Assembly (NCBI GenBank): GCA_903882825.1
Contig: CAIRYL010000137.1
Span: 1 to 15,668 of the forward strand
Source of the DNA: an uncultured Candidatus Peregrinibacteria bacterium
Lineage (GTDB): Bacteria; Patescibacteriota; Gracilibacteria; CAIRYL01
Length of the DNA: 15,668 nt
Direction of reading: 5' to 3'
Under the pieces are notes generated by a model. That model was not told the origin of the DNA. It made no database searches and saw only the letters and a program-made list of their open reading frames with translations. Position 1 is the stretch's first letter. Every line of letters starts with the position of its first letter. A program made the position numbers and the translations under genes. This document shows positions 6,578 to 14,415 of the stretch, one piece after another.

Positions 6578-8689
6578 ATGCCTCTTCATAAAATTCAAAA
6601 ACGTAATGGGACTATTACCGATTTCCATCTTCAAAAAATTGAAGATGCTATTTTTTCTGCAGTAAAATCAGTAGGAGGAACAGATAAAACTCCCGCACAA
6701 AATATTGCAAAAGAAGTAGAACATCTTTTAGAGGTTGAATTTTTAGACCGTATTCCGAGTGTAGAAGAAGTGCAAGACATGGTGGAAAAGGTTCTTATTG
6801 AATCTGGACATGCGCAAACTGCCAAAGCGTATATTTTATATCGAGAAAAAAAGTCAGAAATACGGGAAGATAAAAAAGTAACCGTGGAAGTCGCAAAAAC
6901 TATTGATGAATATTTAAATCAAGTGGATTGGCGGGTAAATGCAAATTCCAATCAAGGATATTCTTTAGGGGGAATGATTTTAAATACTGCAGGGAAAGTA
7001 ACTGCAAATTATTGGCTTTCTCATATTTATCCTCGAAATGTTGGAGATGCCCATAGAAATGGAGATTATCATATTCATGATTTGGATATGTTTGCGGGAT
7101 ATTGTGCAGGATGGTCATTAAGAAGGCTTTTACAAGAAGGATTTAATGGAGTACCTGGGAAAACGGAATCCGGACCGCCAAAAAATCTCACTTCTGCGGT
7201 ATCGCAAATGGTAAATTTTTTAGGAACTTTACAAAATGAATGGGCTGGAGCACAAGCATTTAGTAGTTTTGATACATATTTAGCGCCGTTTGTAAAAAAA
7301 TATGAATTAGAATTAGAAAAAGATTTATCCGTCATTCTTCCCGAAAATTCCGTTGCAAAACAAGAATATATTCGTCAAAAAACATACGAGTTTGTACACC
7401 AAAATGTGCAGTCATTTGTTTTTAATCTGAATGTTCCTAGTAGATGGGGAACACAAACTCCATTTACAAATATTACACTCGACTGGGTGTGTCCTGAAGA
7501 TCTCAAAGAACAACAATTAGTATTAGGTGGACAATTGTTTCCGTATGCGTTTGGGGAACTACAAAATGAAATGGATATTATTAACAAAGCCTATATTGAA
7601 GTGATGACTGCTGGGGATGCGAAAGGGCGAGTTTTTACTTTCCCAATTCCTACCTACAATATTACTCCTGATTTTTCATGGGAACATCCCAATACAGAAC
7701 TCTTATTTGAAATGACGGCAAAATACGGAATGCCATATTTTCAAAATTTTCTCAATTCAGATCTCAAGCCAAACCAAGTGCGTTCTATGTGTTGTCGACT
7801 GCAACTGAATTTAAATGAGCTTTTAAAACGTGGAAATGGACTTTTTGGATCGGCAGAACAAACAGGAAGTCTTGGAGTGGTTACCATTAACGCAGCACGT
7901 ATTGGATATACTTGCAGAGGTGATAAAAATGCATTTTTGGATCGCATCGCGCATCTCATGGAATTGGCAAAAACTTCTCTTGAAATAAAAAGGGAAGTGA
8001 TTCAAAAGTGGATTGATCGTGGAATTTTCCCATATACAAAACGTTATCTGGGAAATTTGAGAAATCATTTTTCTACTATTGGTATTAACGGTCTTCATGA
8101 AGCTATTCAAAATATTACCAACAATGAACACGGCATTGCGGATGAATGGGGACAAAATTTTGCAGAAGAGGTTTTAGTATTTATGAGAAAAAAACTCACT
8201 GAATATCAAAACGAAACTGGAAATTTGTATAATTTAGAAGCAACTCCTGCAGAAGGAACCACTTACCGATTTGCAAAAGAAGATCAAAAACGATTTCCTG
8301 ATATTCTCCAATCCGGAACGAAAGAAGCTCCGTATTACACCAATTCTTCTCAATTACCAGTAGGCTACACCGATGATGCGTTTGAAGCGCTCGATCTTCA
8401 AGATCGTTTACAAACTCTGTATACAGGAGGAACTGTTTTGCACTTGTATTTAGGCGAACGGGTGAGCGATGCGACTGCTTGCAAACATTTCGTAAAAACA
8501 GTGCTTTCTCAGTATCGATTACCATATATCACGGTTACCCCTACTTTTTCTATTTGCCCAAAACACGGATATCTCGCTGGTGAACACGATTTTTGTCCCA
8601 AGTGTGACAGTGAAATTGGATATACTGGAGGGGATACAGATACAGAAATTCGGAAAAAATATGATGTAAGGAGTGAAGAGAAAGCGTAA
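6578..8689 (+). CDS. nrdD: Anaerobic ribonucleoside-triphosphate reductase, catalytic part lacking the glycyl-radical segment
   Basis: A 703-residue class III ribonucleotide reductase, reducing ribonucleotides to deoxyribonucleotides without oxygen. Residues 1-95 form an ATP-cone (HKIQKRNGTITDFHLQKIED), the allosteric site. The barrel carries Cys176 (GYCAGWSLRRLL) and the Cys405-Cys406 pair (SMCCRLQLN), one of which should be the thiyl-radical cysteine, followed by GLFGSAEQTGSLGVVTINAARIGY. The C-terminus has a zinc site of the form C660-x-x-H663 with C673-x-x-C676, and ends 27 residues later at SEEKA. The expected RVxGY radical motif is absent here and from the 68 bases downstream in any frame; it is supplied by the small gene at 6240. 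The activase nrdG follows. The start has no Shine-Dalgarno sequence, only a pyrimidine tract. Confidence 0.95.
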   Translation: MPLHKIQKRNGTITDFHLQKIEDAIFSAVKSVGGTDKTPAQNIAKEVEHLLEVEFLDRIPSVEEVQDMVEKVLIESGHAQTAKAYILYREKKSEIREDKKVTVEVAKTIDEYLNQVDWRVNANSNQGYSLGGMILNTAGKVTANYWLSHIYPRNVGDAHRNGDYHIHDLDMFAGYCAGWSLRRLLQEGFNGVPGKTESGPPKNLTSAVSQMVNFLGTLQNEWAGAQAFSSFDTYLAPFVKKYELELEKDLSVILPENSVAKQEYIRQKTYEFVHQNVQSFVFNLNVPSRWGTQTPFTNITLDWVCPEDLKEQQLVLGGQLFPYAFGELQNEMDIINKAYIEVMTAGDAKGRVFTFPIPTYNITPDFSWEHPNTELLFEMTAKYGMPYFQNFLNSDLKPNQVRSMCCRLQLNLNELLKRGNGLFGSAEQTGSLGVVTINAARIGYTCRGDKNAFLDRIAHLMELAKTSLEIKREVIQKWIDRGIFPYTKRYLGNLRNHFSTIGINGLHEAIQNITNNEHGIADEWGQNFAEEVLVFMRKKLTEYQNETGNLYNLEATPAEGTTYRFAKEDQKRFPDILQSGTKEAPYYTNSSQLPVGYTDDAFEALDLQDRLQTLYTGGTVLHLYLGERVSDATACKHFVKTVLSQYRLPYITVTPTFSICPKHGYLAGEHDFCPKCDSEIGYTGGDTDTEIRKKYDVRSEEKA

Positions 8690-8757
8690 AGAAGACAGAT
8701 GAGCGGTGTTTTTTATAAAATTACTTTTTCTTCTGGATTTTTCAGTTTTTCTTTTTC

Positions 8758-9480
8758 ATGATCTATTTTGCTGGTATTCAACGGCTTACACTTTTGGATT
8801 ATCCAGGGCATACCGCTTGTATTGTTTTTCTTCCTGGATGTAATTTTCGGTGTCATTACTGCCATAATAGTGAATTTGTCTTGCCAGAAAAATTAGAAAA
8901 AATTCGGAATACTTTTATTCCTGAAAGTGTATTTTTTCAGTTTCTCAAAAAACGTGTAGGAAAATTAGAAGGCGTCGTTATTTCTGGTGGAGAGCCCACT
9001 ATTCACCAAAATCTTCCTATTTTTCTGAGAAAAATAAAAAAAATGGGATTTTTAATAAAATTAGATACCAATGGATCTCATCCCGAAATGCTTAAAACTC
9101 TTGTAGATGAGAAATTATTAGATTATATAGCAATGGATATAAAAGCCTCTCCCACACGATATGAAGAATTTTCTGGAATTTCTTTTGAAAATACAGAAGA
9201 GCCATTCCTCGTTCAAAAGTCTCGCGATATACTTTTTCATTCTTCTGTTCCGTATGAAATTCGAACCACTCTTGTGCAAGAATTCCATGATGAACAAGAG
9301 TTTATACGTTTATGTACATTTGTAAAAGGATCTCAAAAATGGGTACTTCAAAACTTTCGTTCCACTGGCGGATGTTTAAATCCTGATTGGGAAAAATTTT
9401 CTGGATTTTCACAAGAAAAGTTAGAAACAATGAAAAAAAAAGCAGAAAAAATGGGAATATTAGCAGAAATAAGGATATAA
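8758..9480 (+). CDS. nrdG: Anaerobic ribonucleotide reductase activating protein (radical SAM)
   Basis: A 240-residue radical-SAM enzyme that uses S-adenosylmethionine and a [4Fe-4S] cluster to generate the glycyl radical on the reductase. Seen: the cluster motif C28-x3-C32-x2-C35 in PGCNFRCHYCHN, the opening GIQRLTLLDYPGH typical of the longer NrdG2 type (rather than the roughly 150-residue E. coli NrdG), and SGGEPT as the SAM-contact motif. It follows nrdD by 68 bases on the same strand, and its natural target here would be Gly25 of the separate 63-residue protein. A TATAAA box at 8714-8719 might provide a separate transcript start, but co-transcription with nrdD is as likely. Confidence 0.92.
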   Translation: MIYFAGIQRLTLLDYPGHTACIVFLPGCNFRCHYCHNSEFVLPEKLEKIRNTFIPESVFFQFLKKRVGKLEGVVISGGEPTIHQNLPIFLRKIKKMGFLIKLDTNGSHPEMLKTLVDEKLLDYIAMDIKASPTRYEEFSGISFENTEEPFLVQKSRDILFHSSVPYEIRTTLVQEFHDEQEFIRLCTFVKGSQKWVLQNFRSTGGCLNPDWEKFSGFSQEKLETMKKKAEKMGILAEIRI

Positions 9481-9509
9481 AAAGTCTTTTTTAAATTTTA
9501 AAAATTTCG

Positions 9510-9515
9510 TACAAT
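9510..9515 (+). promoter_or_regulatory. Candidate -10 box for pflB
   Basis: CGTACAAT, giving a leader of about 17 nt before the ATG at 9539. The same GTACAAT string precedes carB and the unknown gene at a similar distance. The -35 region is only a T-run, so the call is moderate. Confidence 0.45.
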
Positions 9516-9538
9516 ACCCACCGATTTTTTAATAAATT

Positions 9539-11788
9539 ATGACAAAATTTGTTCCTGGAAAATGGCAAAAAGAAGTACAGGTGAGAGATTTTATTCAAAA
9601 AAATTATACTGTATACGAAGGAGATCATTCTTTTTTAGCACCTGCCACCACGAGAACGAAAGAAATGTGGGCACAGGTACAAGATTTATCTCAACAAGAG
9701 AGGAAAAGAGGAATTCCTGATATTGATACCGCCGTGCCTTCTACCATTACAAGCCATCGTCCTGGATATATACAAGCAGAAAAAGAGCTTATTGTTGGTC
9801 TTCAGACAGAAGCTCCTTTAAAAATGGCAATAAAACCACTCGGAGGAATGGGACTTGCCGAAAAAGCAGCAGAAGCATACGGCTATACGGTTTCAGAAGA
9901 TATTAAAAAGATTTTTTATGAATACCGAAAAACTCATAATGATGGAGTTTTTTCGGTATATACACCCGAACAAAGATTACTTCGTAAAAAACATGTTTTA
10001 ACGGGACTTCCCGATAATTACGGACGTGGGCGAATTATTGGAGATTATCGTCGTTTGGCTTTGTATGGAGCCGATCAACTCATTGCATGGAAACAACAAG
10101 ATCTTTTAAAAATGACGACGAGAATGACAGAAAAAAATATTCTGCTCAGGGAAGAGGTTTCTGCACAAATTTCTGATTTAAAAGCCATGAAACAAATGGC
10201 AAAAGAATATGGGTATGATATTGCTCGTCCTGCAGAAGATTCACGTGAAGCTTTGCAATGGATGTATTTTGCATATCTTTCAGCGGTGAAACAGCAAAAT
10301 GGTGCGGCCATGTCATTTGGACGAATTGATGGATTTTGGGATATTTATACAGAAAAAGACTTAAAAGAAGGGAAATATACGGAAGAACAAATTCAAGAAA
10401 TGATGGATGATTTTGTTATAAAATTAAGAATTATTCGGCATCTTCGACCACCAGAATATAATGCCCTTTTTGCGGGTGATCCCACTTGGGTGACCATGTC
10501 GATTGGGGGTACTGGAATAGATGGAAGACCATTAGTTACCAAAACATCTTTTCGACTATTACATACGCTTACAAATTTGGGAGCATCTCCAGAGCCAAAT
10601 TTAACGGTTTTATGGGGGAATGGCATCCCAACACCATGGAAACGATATTGTGCGCAACAATCTATTATTTCGAGTTCTCTTCAATACGAAAATGATGACC
10701 TCATGAAACCGTATTATGGCGATGATTATGCAATTGCGTGTTGTGTATCCGGAATGGAAGTGGGGAAGGAAATGCAGTTTTTTGGAGCACGGGCAAATGG
10801 TGTAAAAGCACTGTTACTCGCTATTAACGGCGGAAAAGAAGAACCTCTTACTCATAATAAATCTCATATAAGTGCTGGTGGCGATGAAATTATTCCAGGG
10901 CTCAAATCACTCGTACATCAAGAATATCTTGATTATGATGAAGTATGGAAACAGTTTGTGCAGGTGCTTTCATGGCTTGCAGAGAGGTATGTAAATATGA
11001 TGAATGTGATCCACTTTATGCATGATAAATATAATTATGAGTCAGCACAAATGGCGCTTCATGATACTGTTGTAAAACGAAATATTGCTTTTGGAATTGC
11101 AGGACTTTCTGTTATTGCCGACAGCTTGAGTGCCATTAAATATGCAAAAGTAAAGCCACTGTGGAATGCAAATGGGGTTGCAGAAAGTTTCGCAATACAA
11201 GGCGATTTCCCAAAATTTGGGAATGATGATGATCGAGTGGATACTATTGCCTGTGCTGTTACAGAAGAATTTATAAAAGCTCTTCGCCAGCATGAAACTT
11301 ATCGTGATGCCGAGCACACACTTTCAATTTTAACCATTACTTCTAATGTAGTATATGGAAATGCTACGGGTGCAACGCCAGATGGAAGAGATTCAGGAGT
11401 TCCCTTTGCTCCAGGTGCCAATCCAATGCACGGACGAGATGAAAATGGGGCACTCTCATCCCTGAATTCTGTTGCAAAAATTTCTTACGATGCGTGCAAA
11501 GACGGAATATCGAATACTTTTTCGATTGTTCCTTCTTCTTTAGGGAAAAAAGAAGAAAGCAGAATCCAAAATTTAGTACAGCTTTTAGATGGCTATTTTA
11601 TCGGATCAGAAGGACATCATTTGAATGTAAATGTTTTTGATCGTGCAAAACTTCTAGATGCTCAAGCACATCCAGAGAATTATCCACAACTCACTATTCG
11701 TGTGAGTGGATATGCGGTACTTTTTCATAATCTGAGTAAAGAACAACAAGATGAAGTGATCTCGAGAACATTTCATGAAAAAATGTAA
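9539..11788 (+). CDS. pflB: Pyruvate formate-lyase (formate C-acetyltransferase)
   Basis: A 749-residue glycyl-radical enzyme that converts pyruvate and CoA to acetyl-CoA and formate in anaerobic fermentation. All key residues are intact: the catalytic Cys401-Cys402 pair in ACCVSGMEVGKEMQFFGARAN (equivalent to Cys418/419 in E. coli), and radical Gly724 in TIRVSGYAVLFHNLSKEQQD (E. coli Gly734). Length and full-length similarity fit true PFL rather than glycerol dehydratase or another glycyl-radical family. Its activase gene overlaps its 3' end by 14 bases, so the pair is translationally coupled. Unlike the neighbouring NrdD, this enzyme keeps its own radical domain. Acetyl-CoA formed here could give ATP through acetate formation, though no pta or ackA gene is in the window. 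Confidence 0.97.
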   Translation: MTKFVPGKWQKEVQVRDFIQKNYTVYEGDHSFLAPATTRTKEMWAQVQDLSQQERKRGIPDIDTAVPSTITSHRPGYIQAEKELIVGLQTEAPLKMAIKPLGGMGLAEKAAEAYGYTVSEDIKKIFYEYRKTHNDGVFSVYTPEQRLLRKKHVLTGLPDNYGRGRIIGDYRRLALYGADQLIAWKQQDLLKMTTRMTEKNILLREEVSAQISDLKAMKQMAKEYGYDIARPAEDSREALQWMYFAYLSAVKQQNGAAMSFGRIDGFWDIYTEKDLKEGKYTEEQIQEMMDDFVIKLRIIRHLRPPEYNALFAGDPTWVTMSIGGTGIDGRPLVTKTSFRLLHTLTNLGASPEPNLTVLWGNGIPTPWKRYCAQQSIISSSLQYENDDLMKPYYGDDYAIACCVSGMEVGKEMQFFGARANGVKALLLAINGGKEEPLTHNKSHISAGGDEIIPGLKSLVHQEYLDYDEVWKQFVQVLSWLAERYVNMMNVIHFMHDKYNYESAQMALHDTVVKRNIAFGIAGLSVIADSLSAIKYAKVKPLWNANGVAESFAIQGDFPKFGNDDDRVDTIACAVTEEFIKALRQHETYRDAEHTLSILTITSNVVYGNATGATPDGRDSGVPFAPGANPMHGRDENGALSSLNSVAKISYDACKDGISNTFSIVPSSLGKKEESRIQNLVQLLDGYFIGSEGHHLNVNVFDRAKLLDAQAHPENYPQLTIRVSGYAVLFHNLSKEQQDEVISRTFHEKM

Positions 11789-12650
11789 CATGCCACCCCT
11801 TACTTCTCTTTATTCTTCGCCGTATTCAGCAGAAAGAATGGGATATGTCCACTCCCTCGAATCTTTAGGAACACTGGATGGACCGGGACTACGAACCGTT
11901 GTTTTTTTAGAAGGATGCCCATTAAAATGTATTTTTTGTCATAATATTGACTGTGGTGTACAAAAAGAATCTCATAAAATTTCTGTACAAAATCTCGTAA
12001 AAAAAGTGCTCCGAAACAAACCATATTGGGATTCGTATGAAAAGCCGTATTGTGATAAAAAAGTATGTATAAAAGGGGGTGTAACGATTAGTGGAGGAGA
12101 ATCTACTTTTCAACCACTTTTTCTACGAGATTTTTTACAAGATCTGAAAAAATCAAATGTCCATATTGCCCTTGATTCTTGCTTAATAACAGAAAAAGAA
12201 GTACTAAAAATGATTGCTCCATTTGTGGATCTCTGGATGGTTTCTATAAAACATACAGACCCTGATCAACATAAATTTTTAACAGGTGTAAATAATATAT
12301 TGGTTCATAAGAACCTGAAATTTTTAGATGCTCTTCTCTCAAAAAATACAAACAATAGTTCTCGTATTCGTATTCGGTTTTTAATTATTCCAGGATTAAC
12401 GGATAGTGAAGAAAATATTAAAAAAACAGGAGAAATTGCAAAAAATTTAAAACATTTAGAATCTCTTGAACTTCTTCCGTATGGGTCTCATGGAAAATAT
12501 AAATGGGAAAAAATGTTTGGAAAATACCCATTAGATGGTGTCCCAGATGCAAGCCCAACAGATATTCAAAGAGCTTCAGAACTCTTAAAACCCTTGGAAA
12601 TCCCCATCTTGTTCCCATTGGAATACCATCATCGTCCTTCCACAATGTAA
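11775..12650 (+). CDS. pflA: Pyruvate formate-lyase activating enzyme (radical SAM)
   Basis: A 291-residue radical-SAM activase. MGYVHSLESLGTLDGPGLRT followed by C48-x3-C52-x2-C55 (GCPLKCIFCHN) matches PflA; the family normally reads GYVHS-x-E-x-x-GT-x-DGPG. The protein installs the radical on Gly724 of PflB. Two points differ from the usual sequence: the SAM-contact motif reads SGGES (residues 106-110) instead of GGEP, and a short insert before it adds Cys93 and Cys98 (PYCDKKVC). These are too few for a full extra ferredoxin-like cluster domain. Translation could begin at ATG 11775 (overlapping pflB) or at ATG 11790, one base after the pflB stop; the latter removes only five residues. Confidence 0.92.
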   Translation: MKKCNMPPLTSLYSSPYSAERMGYVHSLESLGTLDGPGLRTVVFLEGCPLKCIFCHNIDCGVQKESHKISVQNLVKKVLRNKPYWDSYEKPYCDKKVCIKGGVTISGGESTFQPLFLRDFLQDLKKSNVHIALDSCLITEKEVLKMIAPFVDLWMVSIKHTDPDQHKFLTGVNNILVHKNLKFLDALLSKNTNNSSRIRIRFLIIPGLTDSEENIKKTGEIAKNLKHLESLELLPYGSHGKYKWEKMFGKYPLDGVPDASPTDIQRASELLKPLEIPILFPLEYHHRPSTM

Positions 12651-12703
12651 AAGGAATACCTCTCTCTTAAGATTTTCTCTTTTCTTTCCTCTTTCTTCTC
12701 CCG

Positions 12704-12709
12704 TACAAT
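12704..12709 (+). promoter_or_regulatory. Candidate -10 box for carB
   Basis: CGTACAAT with the transcript start expected near 12716, about 19 nt before the ATG. The upstream 35 bases are almost pure pyrimidine, with no clear -35 hexamer. Confidence 0.45.
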
Positions 12710-12734
12710 TGAAAAGAATTTTTCTGATTTTTGT

Positions 12735-14402
12735 ATGTTCCCTCAGTCTTTTCCCAAAAAAATGCTTCTGCTCGGTTCCGGAGCATTAAAAATTGGAGAA
12801 GCCGGTGAATTTGATTATTCTGGATCACAAGCTATTAACGCTCTCCGCGAAGAAAATATAGAAGTTATTTTAATAAATCCAAATATTGCTACCAATCAAA
12901 CTTCTGAAAGGGAAGGCGTAAAAGTATATTTTTTACCAGTTACCCCTGATTTTGTAGAGCGCGTTATAGAAAAAGAAAAACCAGATGGAATTTTTTTAGC
13001 ATGGGGAGGTCAAACAGCTCTGAATTGTGGAGTAAAACTTTTTGAATCAGGAGTGTTAGAAAAACATCAGATAAAAGTATACGGAACGCCAGTAGAAACC
13101 ATTCAAAAAACAGAAGATCGTCAACTTTTTAATGATGAACTTTCAAAAATTGGTGTGCATTTCCCTGTTTCTGTTTCTTGCATCACCAAAGAAGAAGCCT
13201 ATAAAGCGTTAGAAAAAATTGGATTTCCCGTAATTGTGCGTGCTGCTTTTACACTGGGAGGAGGAGGATCTGGATTCGCTACTACTTTGGAAGAGTTTGA
13301 AATCCTCATTAATAATGCACTTTCGTATTCTCCTCAAATTTTAGTGGAAGAAAGTTTAAAAGGATGGAAAGAAATTGAATATGAAGTCGTACGAGATAGT
13401 GCGAATAACTGTATTACGGTCTGTAATATGGAAAATTTTGATCCACTGGGAATCCATACTGGAGAATCTATTGTTATTGCTCCTTCTCAAACTCTTTCTA
13501 ATTCGGAATATCAAATGCTCAGGTCTACTGCTATTAAAACCATTCGACATTTAGGAGTTATTGGTGAATGTAATATTCAATATGCACTGGATCCATATTC
13601 TGAAGAATATCGAGTCATTGAGGTAAATGCACGACTTTCTCGTTCTTCGGCGCTTGCTTCCAAAGCAACGGGATACCCATTGGCATATATTGCGGCAAAA
13701 TTGGCACTCGGATATCGACTCGATGAACTGAGAAACTCTATTACAGAAGTCACTTCTGCTTTTTTTGAACCTTCTCTTGATTATGTAGCTCTTAAAATTC
13801 CACGATGGGATTTGAATAAATTTCGAAAAGTGTCAGAAACTATTTCTTCAGAAATGAAGAGTGTTGGAGAAATTATGGCATTGGGAAGAAATTTTGAAGA
13901 AGTATTACAAAAAGGTCTTCGTATGCTTCAAATTGGAGCACATGGCATTACTCATCATCCTTTTGTATTTGAAGACTTAGAAAAAGAATTGCAAAGTCCT
14001 ACTCCAAAACGGGTATTTGCGGTATATGAGGCATTTAAAAAGGGATATACAAAAGAAAAAATTGCAGAACTCACGAGAATTGACGAGTGGTTTTTAGGAA
14101 AAATTGAGCGCATTCTTTCTACCGAACGAAAAATTGAAAGCATTTTTTCTTCTGCTTCCGCCTCGTTAGAAGAACAAAAAAGTGTGATGCTTTTGGCTAA
14201 AAAAGAAGGTTTTTCGGATGCTCAAATCTCGAAAATTGTTCCATTGGTTTTCTCTGATGAAATGGATGTTCGTGCACAACGTAAAAAATGGGGAATTGTT
14301 CCCGTTTCAAAAAAAATAGATACTTTAGCTGCAGAATTTCCAGCAAAAACGAATTATCTCTATCTCACGTATCACGGAACAAAGAGTGATATGGAAGAAT
14401 AA
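12735..14402 (+). CDS. carB: Carbamoyl-phosphate synthase large subunit, N-terminal half only
   Basis: A 555-residue protein matching the first half of CarB, which makes carbamoyl phosphate for pyrimidines and arginine. It begins with the biotin-carboxylase-like fold (LLLGSGALKIGEAGEFDYSG), carries the ATP-grasp glycine loop (FTLGGGGSGF) and the metal/ATP-binding segment EVNARLSRSSALASKATGYP, then the helical oligomerisation domain. It ends at TNYLYLTYHGTKSDMEE, the point where a full-length CarB (about 1070 residues) would enter its second synthetase domain. So it equals E. coli residues 1 to about 553. No frame downstream resumes CarB; a different gene starts 13 bases later. Either the C-terminal half is encoded elsewhere, as in some archaea and thermophiles, or this half works as a homodimer. 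Activity is not assured from sequence. Confidence 0.92.
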   Translation: MFPQSFPKKMLLLGSGALKIGEAGEFDYSGSQAINALREENIEVILINPNIATNQTSEREGVKVYFLPVTPDFVERVIEKEKPDGIFLAWGGQTALNCGVKLFESGVLEKHQIKVYGTPVETIQKTEDRQLFNDELSKIGVHFPVSVSCITKEEAYKALEKIGFPVIVRAAFTLGGGGSGFATTLEEFEILINNALSYSPQILVEESLKGWKEIEYEVVRDSANNCITVCNMENFDPLGIHTGESIVIAPSQTLSNSEYQMLRSTAIKTIRHLGVIGECNIQYALDPYSEEYRVIEVNARLSRSSALASKATGYPLAYIAAKLALGYRLDELRNSITEVTSAFFEPSLDYVALKIPRWDLNKFRKVSETISSEMKSVGEIMALGRNFEEVLQKGLRMLQIGAHGITHHPFVFEDLEKELQSPTPKRVFAVYEAFKKGYTKEKIAELTRIDEWFLGKIERILSTERKIESIFSSASASLEEQKSVMLLAKKEGFSDAQISKIVPLVFSDEMDVRAQRKKWGIVPVSKKIDTLAAEFPAKTNYLYLTYHGTKSDMEE

Positions 14403-14415
14403 ATTTTCCTTCTTT

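Noticed and set aside
8690..8757. Possible continuation of NrdD carrying the radical motif after a frameshift
   Set aside because: No frame between the nrdD stop and the nrdG start encodes RVxGY or any related sequence.
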